From Lentzea aerocolonigenes (GTDB taxonomy: Bacteria; Actinomycetota; Actinomycetes; Mycobacteriales; Pseudonocardiaceae): DNA of 64,000 nt. Each line of letters starts with the position of its first letter. The stretch's first letter is position 1. The stretch lies in the NCBI RefSeq assembly GCF_000974445.1, contig NZ_BBOJ01000020.1, positions 119,925 to 183,924 on the forward strand, given 5' to 3'. Below are positions 1 to 8,021 of the stretch, in pieces. Both the position numbers and the translations under genes were made by a program. Under the pieces are notes generated by a model. That model was not told the DNA's origin, searched no databases, and saw only the letters and a program-made list of their open reading frames with translations.

Positions 1-339
1 CGTCGCGTCCGAAGTGCCCCACGGGTGCCACGCGCGGGCATCCGGCGGGCTCGCGGCAACGGTTCGGGACAGCAGTGTCGCGGTGGTCGTGACGCCTTCC
101 AGGCAGTGCTCCAGCGGCAGGCCGGGACGCAGACTGCCGAGCAGGCTGGTCCACCTGCTCTCCGCACGGGTCGCCAGCAGCGCCGTGTACCCGAGCAGGC
201 CCTCGACGACGTGGTCGAGCGTCTCGCGGCGGGACCACTCCAGGCCGTGGGCGCGGCGGGTGAAGCCGGCCTCCGGCAGGGTGGCCAGCGCCCGCACGCA
301 GTCCTCGGCCGCGGCGTCGAGCAGTTTCGGCCAGTCCAC
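1..339 (-). CDS. Maleylpyruvate isomerase/DinB-like N-terminal domain protein (partial)
   Basis: The reverse strand is open from a GTG at 339 to the window edge, giving the first 113 residues of a protein with no stop reached. It starts VDWPKLLDAAAEDCVRAL and contains LEWSRRETLDHVVEGLLGY. This resembles the helical DinB-fold N-terminal domain of actinobacterial mycothiol-dependent maleylpyruvate isomerase family proteins, where the His in the LDHV segment is typically a metal ligand. The start codon lies 1 nt after the stop of the upstream dehydrogenase gene, so the two are probably translationally coupled. The exact substrate cannot be told, and the C-terminal half is outside the window. Family assignment is from pattern recognition only. 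Confidence 0.6.
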   Translation of the reverse strand, partial: MDWPKLLDAAAEDCVRALATLPEAGFTRRAHGLEWSRRETLDHVVEGLLGYTALLATRAESRWTSLLGSLRPGLPLEHCLEGVTTTATLLSRTVAASPPDARAWHPWGTSDAT

Positions 340-340
340 C

Positions 341-1186
341 TCAGACCGCCTTCGCGCGCAGCAGCTCGATGATCCGCGCCCAGCCGTCCCCGCCGTGACC
401 GGCTTCGACCGCCTGACGCGCGTACTCGCGGAACAGCCTGGGCAGCGCCGGGTCGATCTTGCGGACCTCGCTCGCGTGCACGAGGTGGTCGAGCGTGGCC
501 AGGTGCACGTCCAGCGTCGCGTCCGTGCCGGGGTAGCTGCCCGCGTCGACCTGCTCGGCGTAGGTGGTGACGAACCCGGCGACGGGTCCGAGCCAGCGGG
601 TCGCCAGGGGCGTGAAGTGCGCGGCGGTCGAACCGTCCGCGGTGACGAGAGCGCTCGCGTGCAGCCAGCCGGTCAGCGTCGCCCACATGATGCCCAGCAA
701 CGCCGTGTCGTACAGCGCGGCGCGGCCGGGTTCGGCGCCGAGGTTCACCGGCTCGGCCAGTGCGGACAGCAGGTCCCTCGCCTCGGCGAACGCGTCCTGG
801 TCGCCGCTGTAGAGGATCATCGAGCGCTCGTCGCCGATGCCGGGCGGCGTGGTCATGATGCCGCCGTCGACGTAACGCGGCACGCGCGCGGCCATCTCGC
901 GCGCCTGTTCCGGTGAGCCGGAGGTGAGGTTGACCAGGACGCCCGGCAGTTCGGGGTCGAGGATCTCGGTCAGCGCCGGGTAGTCCAGCACGCAGGCCAC
1001 CACGACCGGTGCGGACCGCTGGGCCTCCAGGGCCGAAGCGGCCGGGTGGGCGCCCTGGGCCACCAACGGCGCGGTCTTGGCTTCGGAGCGGTTCCAGACC
1101 GTGACGCGGTGACCGGCGTGCAGGAAGGCCGCGGCGAGCGCCGAGCCCATCTGACCGAGTCCGAGCACGGCAACATCCGAGTGCAT
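341..1186 (-). CDS. NAD(P)-dependent 6-PGDH/imine reductase-like oxidoreductase
   Basis: A 281-residue protein starting MHSDVAVLGLGQMGSALAAA, a Rossmann GxGxMG fold typical of the beta-hydroxyacid dehydrogenase / imine reductase superfamily. The segment VTVWNRSEAK after the second strand fits NADP-binding members (Arg/Ser after the Asn). The C-terminal helical domain is full length for the family (about 290 aa). The ATG at 1186 has a G-rich ribosome site upstream; an in-frame extension further upstream is compositionally unlike the protein and was rejected. It is divergently transcribed from a GlxA-type regulator 116 bp away, a common regulator-target layout, and is followed by the isomerase-like gene. 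Substrate unknown. Confidence 0.8.
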   Translation of the reverse strand: MHSDVAVLGLGQMGSALAAAFLHAGHRVTVWNRSEAKTAPLVAQGAHPAASALEAQRSAPVVVACVLDYPALTEILDPELPGVLVNLTSGSPEQAREMAARVPRYVDGGIMTTPPGIGDERSMILYSGDQDAFAEARDLLSALAEPVNLGAEPGRAALYDTALLGIMWATLTGWLHASALVTADGSTAAHFTPLATRWLGPVAGFVTTYAEQVDAGSYPGTDATLDVHLATLDHLVHASEVRKIDPALPRLFREYARQAVEAGHGGDGWARIIELLRAKAV

Positions 1187-1290
1187 TGCGTTGTCCCCCA
1201 AGGGTTGTCGATTGACCTCCCCTACCCTCGCAAGCCGTGCCGCGCACCGACAGTGGCGGAAATGCCTACTGTCGAACGATTGCTGCCAGC

Positions 1291-1296
1291 TACCGT
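1291..1296 (+). promoter_or_regulatory. -10 box of a leaderless start (GlxA regulator)
   Basis: TACCGT lies 6 nt before the ATG at 1303, the geometry of actinobacterial leaderless promoters (TANNNT). No Shine-Dalgarno is present. Confidence 0.5.
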
Positions 1297-1302
1297 GCGG
1301 GC

Positions 1303-2265
1303 ATGAGCGTGGTGGCGATCTTGGTGACCGAGGACGACGCACCGGCCGTCTGGGACGTGTACGAGGCGGGGCTGGCGTGTGTGGTGTTCGGCGTCGACCA
1401 CTTCGATCCCTGGTACACGATGCGGTTGTGCGGCCTGAACCCCGCGGCACCACGAGCACAGCACGGTTGGACGCTCAACCCCGAACACGGCCTGGAGGGC
1501 CTGCACGGCGCGTCCACGATCATCGTCCCGTCAGTCCCGCAAGCAGTGCTGGACGGAACCGAACCGTTGGACCCGTTGCTGGTCAAGGAACTCCAGGACG
1601 CCGCGGACAACGGCGTGCGCATCGCCGCGTTGTGCAACGGTGCGTTCGTTCTGGCTGAAGCGGGGCTTCTGAACGGACGTCGCGCCACGGCACATTGGTC
1701 GTACACGGACCGTCTGGCGCGCCGGTTCCCCCAGGTCGAGGTCGACGACTCGGTGCTCTACATCGACGACGGCGCGATCCTCACCAGTGCGGGCGCGGCC
1801 GCGGGACTCGACCTGTGCCTGCACCTGGTGCGGCAGGACTTCGGCGCACACGTCGCCAACCAGCTGGCGCGCAAGCTCTGCGTGCCGGCCCACCGCACCG
1901 GAGGCCAGGCGCAGTTCGTCACCCGGCACGTGCCAGAGACCGACGACGACAGCATCGCGCCGGTGCTGGAGTGGGCCGTCCGCCACCTGGACCGCCCGCT
2001 GACCGTCGCCGAGCTCGCCCGCCGCGCCGGGATGAGCCAGCGCACGTTCTTCCGCCGCCTGCACGACGCCACCGGCAGCACCCCGTTGCAGTGGCTGCTC
2101 GCCCAGCGCGTCGCCCACGCCCAGGCGTTGCTGGAGACGACCGCGCTGTCCGTGGAACAGGTCGCGGAACGCTGCGGCCTGGGCACGGGCGCGAACCTGC
2201 GCCGGCACTTCACCGCCCACGTCGGTGTGCCGCCCACCGAGTACAGACGAGCCTACGCGGGTTGA
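1303..2265 (+). CDS. GlxA-family transcriptional regulator (DJ-1/PfpI + AraC HTH)
   Basis: 320 residues. The N-terminal ~190 residues form a DJ-1/PfpI-like class I amidotransferase fold, with the nucleophile-elbow-like segment IAALCNGAFVLAEAGLL. The C-terminal ~100 residues hold two AraC/XylS helix-turn-helix motifs (LTVAELARRAGMSQRTFFRRL and a second around VAERCGLGTGANLRRHF, ending in PTEYRRAY). Such proteins sense small ligands with the PfpI-like domain and activate or repress nearby enzymes. It is divergent from the dehydrogenase gene, its likely target. The ATG at 1303 was chosen because MSVVAILV begins the domain and a leaderless -10 box is placed correctly. Confidence 0.85.
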   Translation: MSVVAILVTEDDAPAVWDVYEAGLACVVFGVDHFDPWYTMRLCGLNPAAPRAQHGWTLNPEHGLEGLHGASTIIVPSVPQAVLDGTEPLDPLLVKELQDAADNGVRIAALCNGAFVLAEAGLLNGRRATAHWSYTDRLARRFPQVEVDDSVLYIDDGAILTSAGAAAGLDLCLHLVRQDFGAHVANQLARKLCVPAHRTGGQAQFVTRHVPETDDDSIAPVLEWAVRHLDRPLTVAELARRAGMSQRTFFRRLHDATGSTPLQWLLAQRVAHAQALLETTALSVEQVAERCGLGTGANLRRHFTAHVGVPPTEYRRAYAG

Positions 2266-2273
2266 ATCTCCTC

Positions 2274-2831
2274 ATGGGAACCAACCGCGAGAAGATGATC
2301 AACGGCGAGCCCTACCTGTCGATGGACTCCGAGCTCGAACTGGACCGCCAACGGGCGTGGCGCGTGATGAACAGCTACAACGCGTTGGAACCCGGTGACT
2401 ACGAGGGCATGCACGCGATTCTCGCGGACTTCGTCGCGGAGATCGGCGAGAACACGGTTCTGCTGCCACGCCTGCAGATCGAGTACGGCTACAACACCCG
2501 CATCGGCGCGAACAGCTTCATGAACTACGACGGCATCATCCTCGACTGCGGCCCGGTCACGATCGGCGACCACGTGATGATGGGCCCGCGCGTGCAGCTG
2601 CTGACGGCGTTGCACCCGGTCGAGGACCACGACGCCCGGATCGCCGGCTGGGAGACCACCGCGCCGATCGTCATCGGCGACCGCGTGTGGTTCGGCGGCG
2701 GCGTGATCGTCTGCCCTGGAGTCGCCATCGGCGACAACACGGTGGTGGGCGCGGGCAGTGTCGTGACGCGTGATTTGCCTGATCACGTGCTCGCGGTCGG
2801 CAACCCCGCACGGGTGGTTCGTAAGATCTGA
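2274..2831 (+). CDS. Sugar O-acetyltransferase, hexapeptide-repeat (maltose/galactoside acetyltransferase type)
   Basis: 185 residues. It contains the N-terminal helical cap of the maltose acetyltransferase family (REKMINGEPYLSMDSEL) followed by a left-handed beta-helix with hexapeptide repeats and the catalytic-His region (LLTALHPVEDHDAR), ending GNPARVVRKI. The length matches the family (about 185 aa). It uses acetyl-CoA to acetylate a sugar hydroxyl. It starts 8 bp after the GlxA gene stop and is followed 4 bp later by yjbQ, so the three genes probably form one transcript. The physiological acceptor is not evident. Confidence 0.85.
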   Translation: MGTNREKMINGEPYLSMDSELELDRQRAWRVMNSYNALEPGDYEGMHAILADFVAEIGENTVLLPRLQIEYGYNTRIGANSFMNYDGIILDCGPVTIGDHVMMGPRVQLLTALHPVEDHDARIAGWETTAPIVIGDRVWFGGGVIVCPGVAIGDNTVVGAGSVVTRDLPDHVLAVGNPARVVRKI

Positions 2832-2835
2832 GGTC

Positions 2836-3243
2836 ATGCGCAGCGAGGAGATCCAGATCCGCACCGGCTCCGAGGAGGTCGTGCACGACCTGACCCGCGA
2901 ATGCCAGCGGTTCCTCGACAGCGAGAACGGCGACGGCCTGTTGCACGTGTGGGTGCCGCACGCGACCGCCGGTGTCGCGATCATCGAGACCGGTGCGGGC
3001 AGCGACGACGACCTGCTGACCGCGTTGGAGCGCATCCTGCCCCGCGACGTGAAGTGGCGGCACCGGCACGGCACCCCCGGTCACGGCCGTGACCACGTGA
3101 TGCCGGCGCTGGTGCCGCCGTACGCGACGATCCCGGTGTTAGGCGGTGTGCTGGCGCTCGGGACGTGGCAGTCGATCTGCCTCGTCGACACCAATGTCGA
3201 CAACCCCGTCCGCACGGTCCGTCTGAGCTTTCTTGCCGGCTAG
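2836..3243 (+). CDS. YjbQ-family protein (secondary thiamine-phosphate synthase-like)
   Basis: 135 residues, full length for the UPF0047/YjbQ family. Family features visible are LLHVWVPHATAGVAIIE, a D/E-rich middle, RHGTPGHGRDHVMPALV and a C-terminal GTWQSICLVDTN. Family members have weak thiamine-phosphate synthase activity in vitro; the in vivo role is not settled. ATG 2836 has TAAGAT eight bases upstream and GAGG close by, so either mode of initiation is possible. Its last 105 bp overlap the end of the convergent membrane-protein gene. Confidence 0.8.
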   Translation: MRSEEIQIRTGSEEVVHDLTRECQRFLDSENGDGLLHVWVPHATAGVAIIETGAGSDDDLLTALERILPRDVKWRHRHGTPGHGRDHVMPALVPPYATIPVLGGVLALGTWQSICLVDTNVDNPVRTVRLSFLAG

Positions 3244-4098
3244 CAGCAGCACGAGCCCGACGAGCGCGATCCCGCCGAACACCCACCACTCGGTGCTGAT
3301 CGACCCGTCGTACATCAGGCTGCGCAGGCCTTCCGTCGAGAAGCGGAACGGCGTCCACGACCACAGAACCGCGCGGTAGGCGGGGTTGAGCAGCTCCGGC
3401 ACCTGACCAGCCACCGCGGGAGCCATCAGGTAGAGCAGACCGAGGATCCCCATCGCACGGATGCCGAGGTGCTTGAACAACCCCGCCTGCAGCAGCGCGA
3501 ACGACACGGCGACAGCGAGCAGGAAACCCACCGCGGTCGCGCTGAACGTGACGCCCCACCACGCCAGCAACCCCGTCACGGAACCGACGACCAGCACAGC
3601 CGCGGTGAGCGACGACAGCCACCGGAACCGGTTGCCCTTCAGCACGACGAACAGCAGTCCGGCGACCATGCCGCCGACCCACAGCAGTGCGGACGCGGCG
3701 AGCGGCGCCGTGCGTTCGGCCGCGGACACGGCCGGGGTCTCGACCTTCACGGGCAGCCCGGCCCCCTGCGCGACACCGGTCAGGACCTGCTGCGCGACCT
3801 GCGTGCCGGACGGGTTGACCGCGGGGTTGAGCCGGATGATCGCTTGGCCGGGTGCGATCTCCAGGACTCCGTAGACCTTCTTCTCCGCCAACAGGGTCCG
3901 AGCCTCGTCGGCGGACGCGACGGTGATCTGGACCTCGGCGGAGTCGGCGGCCTCGACCCGTTCCGCGATCGGCGGAGGCGCCACCACGGCGAGCGGCACG
4001 TCGTGCGGGTGCACGGTCGCCTGCACGCCGAACGTCAGCAATCCCAGGAGAAACGCCACCACCGCACCTGCGGCGGCGGTGACCAGCGCGGTGCGCAT
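3139..4098 (-). CDS. YhgE/Pip-like ABC-2-type membrane protein
   Basis: 319 residues. One N-terminal membrane helix (VTAAAGAVVAFLLGLLTFG) is followed by an extracytoplasmic domain of about 130 residues (DVPLAVVAPPPIAERVE onward), then about five hydrophobic helices and a charged tail. This order is that of YhgE/Pip or DUF3533-type ABC-2 permease-like proteins, implicated in export or envelope functions. ATG 4098 is chosen for its GGAGG six bases upstream. A perfect palindrome sits 26 bp upstream of the start and could be an operator. The C-terminal 34 residues are encoded in the overlap with yjbQ, unusually long for convergent genes. The substrate is unknown. Confidence 0.7.
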   Translation of the reverse strand: MRTALVTAAAGAVVAFLLGLLTFGVQATVHPHDVPLAVVAPPPIAERVEAADSAEVQITVASADEARTLLAEKKVYGVLEIAPGQAIIRLNPAVNPSGTQVAQQVLTGVAQGAGLPVKVETPAVSAAERTAPLAASALLWVGGMVAGLLFVVLKGNRFRWLSSLTAAVLVVGSVTGLLAWWGVTFSATAVGFLLAVAVSFALLQAGLFKHLGIRAMGILGLLYLMAPAVAGQVPELLNPAYRAVLWSWTPFRFSTEGLRSLMYDGSISTEWWVFGGIALVGLVLLLAGKKAQTDRADGVVDIGVDEADRLPRPERQHTA

Positions 4099-4124
4099 CA
4101 CGGGCCTCCAAAGTTCATCACACG

Positions 4125-4134
4125 TTGAATTCAA
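4125..4134. promoter_or_regulatory. Palindrome TTGAATTCAA, possible operator
   Basis: A perfect 10-bp palindrome (12 bp allowing GTTGAATTCAAT) lies just upstream of the YhgE-like gene and also within 95 bp of the divergent gene at 4217. It is AT-rich against a high-GC background. A TetR- or MarR-type site is possible; no regulator gene adjoins it. Confidence 0.3.
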
Positions 4135-4204
4135 TGGGAACGCTACGCTCGGCACGCTCCAGAAGTCAACGGCCGATGAATTAATCACTGTCAGACCCAC
4201 CAGG

Positions 4205-4210
4205 TACCGT
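4205..4210 (+). promoter_or_regulatory. -10 box of a leaderless start
   Basis: TACCGT ends 6 nt before the GTG at 4217, supporting a leaderless mRNA and that start codon. Confidence 0.5.
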
Positions 4211-4216
4211 TTGCTC

Positions 4217-5161
4217 GTGACTTACCCAGGTGGGGGCGGACAGGGCGGCTGGAACGACCAGCAGGGCTGGGGCCAGCAGCAGGGTGACTACTCCAGCGGT
4301 GGCTACCAGGTCGGCGGTTATCCGCAGACGGGTGGCTTCCCGCAGCAGCAGGGGGGTTTCCCTCAACAGGGCCACGGCGGATACGGCGGCCTCGGCGTGT
4401 ACGGCGGGTTCGACAACGAGCCGCCCAAGAAGAGCAACAAGACGCTCTTCCTGGTGATCAGCGCGGTCGTGCTGGTGCTGCTCGTGGGCGGCGGCGTGAC
4501 GTGGCTCGTGCTGTCCCGCAACACGACCGACCCGAACGCCCAGCCCAGCACCGCGCCGCCCAGCTCGACGGCGCAGGGCACCACCGGGGCGTGCAAGAAC
4601 GAAGGCGTGCAGTGCGTCGAGACGTCGCTCGGCTTCAACTACGAGGTCCCGAAGAGCTGGGACGTCGTCGCCGACGCCAGGATCCCGGTCGACAAGTTCG
4701 ACGACATCGCCTTGTCCGGGGTGACCTCGTACGGCAACTACACCTGCGAGGGCAAGTCGTACACGAAGGGCACCAACGGCGGCACGTTGCTGCCCAAGGG
4801 CGACATCAACCAGACGGCCACGGACTTCACGAAGGCCCTGGCGACGCAGTTCTACTCGTCGGGCGGTGAGCCGAAGGTGGAGCTGACCCAGCCGAAGGCC
4901 CTGAAGATCCAGCACACGCAGAAGAACGGCAACAAGGTCGTCATCGAGGGCGTGCAGGTGGACGCGACGATCACCCAGTCGGCGAACAAGTGCCTGGCGA
5001 GCAAGGGAATGCTGAAGGTCGTCGTGCTGAACGGCAGCAGCAAGCTGCACGTGCTGGCGATCAACGGCGACCTGGAGGGCGGCGGAGGTGGCACGACGCC
5101 GCCACTGCCCAAGGAGGCCGACCTGCAGAAGATGGTCGACTCGCTGGTGCCGACGACCTGA
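4217..5161 (+). CDS. Gly/Gln/Tyr-rich, single-pass membrane protein with extracytoplasmic domain
   Basis: 314 residues. Residues 1-65 are a low-complexity cytoplasmic tail rich in Gly, Gln, Tyr and Pro. One membrane helix follows (TLFLVISAVVLVLLVGGG, about residues 76-97), then a Thr/Ser/Pro linker and an extracellular domain of about 190 residues with four Cys (ACKNEGVQC, NYTCEGKSY, NKCLAS) that could form two disulfides. This architecture is common among actinobacterial secreted proteins of unknown function; no catalytic motif is visible. GTG 4217 is chosen for the leaderless -10 box. A strong hairpin terminator follows the stop. Confidence 0.75.
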   Translation: MTYPGGGGQGGWNDQQGWGQQQGDYSSGGYQVGGYPQTGGFPQQQGGFPQQGHGGYGGLGVYGGFDNEPPKKSNKTLFLVISAVVLVLLVGGGVTWLVLSRNTTDPNAQPSTAPPSSTAQGTTGACKNEGVQCVETSLGFNYEVPKSWDVVADARIPVDKFDDIALSGVTSYGNYTCEGKSYTKGTNGGTLLPKGDINQTATDFTKALATQFYSSGGEPKVELTQPKALKIQHTQKNGNKVVIEGVQVDATITQSANKCLASKGMLKVVVLNGSSKLHVLAINGDLEGGGGGTTPPLPKEADLQKMVDSLVPTT

Positions 5162-5170
5162 CCGTCGTCA

Positions 5171-5198
5171 CCGCTGGGCGGGCTGACCCGCCCAGCGG
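5171..5198 (+). terminator. Hairpin terminator
   Basis: Perfect 12-bp stem (CCGCTGGGCGGG / CCCGCCCAGCGG) with a 4-nt loop, 10 bp after the stop at 5161. There is no T-run, as is usual in actinobacteria. A related hairpin recurs at 5434-5456. Confidence 0.65.
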
Positions 5199-5214
5199 TC
5201 CGAGCGACCTGCGC

Positions 5215-5320
5215 CGGTGATCCACGACCTCGGCAACCGGCACGTCGACGCGGTCACCGGACTTGCGGTCCTCGATCACGCCGTCCGTCAACCCACGGCC
5301 GATCATTGGAGCGCCGGCAC
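5215..5320 (-). pseudogene. Degenerate duplicate of the 3' end of proS
   Basis: On the reverse strand this stretch encodes IGRGLTDGVIEDRKSGD and RVDVPVAEVVDH, closely matching the end of the intact proS downstream (IGRGLKDGVVEVKDRKSGE, RVDVPVAEVVEHL). It has no start, covers only about 35 codons and carries small indels. A second, more decayed trace lies at about 5333-5412. The copies are separated by versions of the same hairpin, suggesting tandem duplication of 'terminator + gene end' and then decay. The whole 5162-5468 gap consists of these remnants; I see no other gene in it. Confidence 0.7.
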
Positions 5321-5332
5321 GCCCCCGGAACT

Positions 5333-5412
5333 GGGCGGGCGAACCCCACTCAGCAGCGCGAGCAACTAAGCCCGAACGACCCGGACCAGGTGGTGCACGG
5401 CCGATCAACCAA
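5333..5412. repeat. Second decayed copy of the terminator/proS-end unit
   Basis: GAACTGGGCGGGCGAACCCC followed by GAACGACCCGGACCAGGTGG parallels the sequence across the proS stop (5431-5500). It is more diverged than the 5215-5320 copy. Confidence 0.45.
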
Positions 5413-5433
5413 GGCGGTCAGCACATCCGCGAA

Positions 5434-5456
5434 CTGGGCGGGCCGACCCCGCCCAG
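5434..5456 (-). terminator. Hairpin terminator of proS
   Basis: Stem CTGGGCGGG / CCCGCCCAG lies 12 bp beyond the proS stop codon on the reverse strand. It is related in sequence to the hairpin at 5171-5198. Confidence 0.55.
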
Positions 5457-5468
5457 CACTCCGAACGA

Positions 5469-7211
5469 CTAACCGCGGACGACCTGCACCAGGTGCTCCA
5501 CGACCTCCGCGACCGGCACGTCGACTCGCTCACCGGACTTGCGGTCCTTGACCTCGACGACGCCGTCCTTCAGCCCGCGGCCAATCACCAGGATCGTCGG
5601 CACGCCCACGAGCTCGGCGTCCGCGAACTTCACGCCGGGGCTCGCCTTGCGGTCGTCCAGCAGGACCTTGAGGCCCTTCTCGCTGAGCTGCTTCGCGAAG
5701 TCCTCACCGGCGGCCAGCAGCGTCTCGTCCTTGCCGGCCACGACGACGTGGACGTCGGCGGGGGCGACGTTGCGGGGCCAGATCAGGCCGCGGTCGTCGT
5801 GCGACTGCTCGGCGATGGCCGCGACGAGACGCGAGACGCCGATGCCGTACGAGCCCATGGTGATGCGCACGGGCTTGGAGTCCGGACCCAGGGCGTCGAG
5901 CGAGAACGCGTCCGCGTACTTGCGGCCGAGCTGGAAGATGTGGCCGATCTCGATGCCGCGCGCGGCGACCAGCACACCCTTGCCGTCGGGCGACGGGTCG
6001 CCCTCGCGGACCTCGGCGACGTCGATGACGCCGTCGGGCGTGAAGTCGCGGCCCGCGACGAGGTCGACGACGTGGTGGTCGGCCTTGTCGGCGCCCGTGA
6101 CCCACGCGGTGCCTTTGACGACGCGGGGGTCGGCGAGGAAGCGGATGCCGTTCGCCTGGATCGCGCCCGGACCGATGTACCCCTTGACCAGGAACGAGTT
6201 CTTGGCGAAGTCGGCCTCGTCGACCATCGCGACCTCGGCGGGCTCCAGCGCGGCCTCGAGGCGCTTGAAGTCGACCTCGCGGTCACCGGGGACGGCGACG
6301 GCGAGCAGCTCCCAGTCCTTGCCGGGGTGCTTGAGCTTCACCAGGACGTTCTTCAACGTGTCCGCCGCGGTGAACTTGCGGTCGGTGTTGGCGTTGAGGA
6401 AGTCCACCAGCGTCTCGATGGTGGGCGTGTTCGGCGTGTGGTGCACCTGCGCGGCGGGCTTGTCGTCGATCGACTGCTCGGCGGGCACGGGGGTCGTGAC
6501 GGCCTCGACGTTCGCCGCGTAGCCCGACTCGGTGCTGCGCACGAAGGTGTCCTCACCCGTCACGGCGACGGCGAGGAACTCCTCGGAAGCGGAGCCGCCC
6601 ATCGCACCGGACGTCGCCGACACGACCACGTACTCGAGGCCGAGCCGGTCGAAGATGCGGATGTAGGCGTCGCGGTGGTTCTGGTACGACTGGCTCAGAC
6701 CCTCGTCGGTGAGGTCGAACGAGTACGAGTCCTTCATGAGGAACTCGCGGCCGCGCAGGATGCCCGCACGGGGACGCGCCTCGTCGCGGTACTTGGTCTG
6801 GATCTGGTACAGCGTGACCGGGTAGTCCTTGTACGAGCTGTACTCGCCCTTCACGGTGAGGGTGAAGAGCTCCTCGTGCGTGGGGCCGAGCAGGTAGTCG
6901 GCACCCTTGCGGTCCTTGAGCCGGAAGATGTTGGGCCCGTACTCCTCCCACCGGTTGGTCGCCTCGTAGGGCTCCTTGGGCAGCAGGGCGGGGAACTGGA
7001 TCTCCTGCGCGCCGAACGCGTCCATCTCCTCGCGGACGACGGCCTCGATGTTGCGCAGGACCTTCAGCCCGAGCGGCAGCCAGGAGTATCCGCCCGGCGC
7101 GACGCGGCGGACGTAGCCGGCGCGCACCAGCAGCTTGTGGCTGGGCACTTCGGCGTCGGCCGGGTCCTCGCGAAGAGTGCGCAGGAACAGCGACGACATC
7201 CTGGTGATCAC
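5469..7211 (-). CDS. proS: Prolyl-tRNA synthetase, bacterial type
   Basis: 580 residues. Charges tRNA-Pro with proline. It has the class II aminoacyl-tRNA synthetase core: motif 1 around residues 45-90, motif 2 at TKYRDEARPRAGILRGREF (about 137-156), motif 3 at SYGIGVSRLVAAIAE (about 455-470). The inserted editing-type domain of bacterial ProRS lies between motifs 2 and 3 (about 225-400), and the C-terminal anticodon-binding domain ends VEHLVQVVRG. The start is a GTG with GAGGAG eight bases upstream; an ATG four codons later is an alternative. It is an essential housekeeping gene. Damaged copies of its 3' end lie just downstream. Confidence 0.97.
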   Translation of the reverse strand: MITRMSSLFLRTLREDPADAEVPSHKLLVRAGYVRRVAPGGYSWLPLGLKVLRNIEAVVREEMDAFGAQEIQFPALLPKEPYEATNRWEEYGPNIFRLKDRKGADYLLGPTHEELFTLTVKGEYSSYKDYPVTLYQIQTKYRDEARPRAGILRGREFLMKDSYSFDLTDEGLSQSYQNHRDAYIRIFDRLGLEYVVVSATSGAMGGSASEEFLAVAVTGEDTFVRSTESGYAANVEAVTTPVPAEQSIDDKPAAQVHHTPNTPTIETLVDFLNANTDRKFTAADTLKNVLVKLKHPGKDWELLAVAVPGDREVDFKRLEAALEPAEVAMVDEADFAKNSFLVKGYIGPGAIQANGIRFLADPRVVKGTAWVTGADKADHHVVDLVAGRDFTPDGVIDVAEVREGDPSPDGKGVLVAARGIEIGHIFQLGRKYADAFSLDALGPDSKPVRITMGSYGIGVSRLVAAIAEQSHDDRGLIWPRNVAPADVHVVVAGKDETLLAAGEDFAKQLSEKGLKVLLDDRKASPGVKFADAELVGVPTILVIGRGLKDGVVEVKDRKSGERVDVPVAEVVEHLVQVVRG

Positions 7212-7332
7212 GGTGGGTACTCCTCGTTCACGGGCTGTTGGAGCAGCGTACTGGTTGCTCTGCTCATGGAATCGCGGCGGCAGGTTTCACCGCATCTGAC
7301 CTGCAAGAACCAAAACTGTCAGACCCCCTGAG

Positions 7333-7338
7333 TAGCGT
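7333..7338 (+). promoter_or_regulatory. -10 box of a leaderless start (VOC gene)
   Basis: TAGCGT lies 7 nt upstream of ATG 7346, with no ribosome-binding site. Confidence 0.45.
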
Positions 7339-7345
7339 CCCTCCC

Positions 7346-7705
7346 ATGTCCCTGACCATCGAAATGATCACCATCGACACCGGCGACGCCCGCAAGCTGG
7401 CTGAGTTCTGGACGGCCGCCCTGAACACCACCGTCCAGAACGACTGGGGCGAGTTCATCGTCCTCGCGCCGAACACCGAACACGGTCCCGCCCTGGGCAT
7501 CCAGCAGGTACCGGACCCCACGCCGGGCAAGAACAGAGTGCACTTCGACTCGCACGTGCCCGACCGCAAGGCCGAGGTGGCCAGGCTGGTGGGCCTCGGC
7601 GCCACGGAGGTCGCGGTGCACAGCATCCCCGGCCTGGTGTGGTCGGTGCTCGCCGACCCGGAGGGCAACGAGTTCTGCGTCGGCCAGGCGGGCGAGGAGC
7701 TCTAG
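7346..7705 (+). CDS. VOC (glyoxalase/bleomycin-resistance) superfamily protein
   Basis: 119 residues with the paired beta-alpha-beta-beta-beta units of the vicinal-oxygen-chelate fold: MSLTIEMITIDTGDARKLAEFW opens module 1 (quoted in part) and NRVHFDSHVPDRKAEVARL opens module 2, ending LADPEGNEFCVGQ. This matches the actinobacterial Glyoxalase-like VOC proteins of about 120 aa. Candidate metal ligands include the His in HFDSHV and the Glu in the final EFCV segment. The substrate is unknown. It is divergent from proS. Confidence 0.8.
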   Translation: MSLTIEMITIDTGDARKLAEFWTAALNTTVQNDWGEFIVLAPNTEHGPALGIQQVPDPTPGKNRVHFDSHVPDRKAEVARLVGLGATEVAVHSIPGLVWSVLADPEGNEFCVGQAGEEL

Positions 7706-7835
7706 CCTCCCCGCCACTCACCGGTCAGCCGGGTGCTCGGCGGTGTCCGCGTCCTCCTCTGGCGTGGGGAGGCGCGGGCCCGAGACACCCTGCTGGCCGC
7801 CGCGGAGCCTGGTGAAGACCTGACTACCTCGGCTC

Positions 7836-7935
7836 GTCGGCGACCCGAGTCGAGCCGGGTCAGTGCCACCTCTACCGCTGTGCGCTCGTGCACGCCGAGC
7901 GCATGGGTCGAGTTGGCGATGTCCGAGAACAGTGC
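7836..7935 (-). pseudogene. Degenerate duplicate of the 3' end of the downstream GNAT gene
   Basis: The reverse strand encodes DIANSTHALGVHERTAVEVA, then LTRLDSG, corresponding to DTANSTGALGVYERAGFGVA, then RTWIDFG, at the end of the intact GNAT gene (8646-9605). There is no start or full domain. This is the second place in the window where a gene's 3' end is echoed downstream of itself. Confidence 0.65.
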
Positions 7936-8021
7936 CGTCACCGCCTTCCCCCGATGCCCCGCCGATCAGACGGTGCACTGCCGTGCCGCCCCCGTGTCCG
8001 CCTTTGGCGTGAGGCACGGGC

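Noticed and set aside
14..916. Long open frame on the + strand at the left end
   Set aside because: It mirrors the codons of two clear reverse-strand genes (isomerase-like and dehydrogenase) and its translation is Arg/Ala-rich without domain features.
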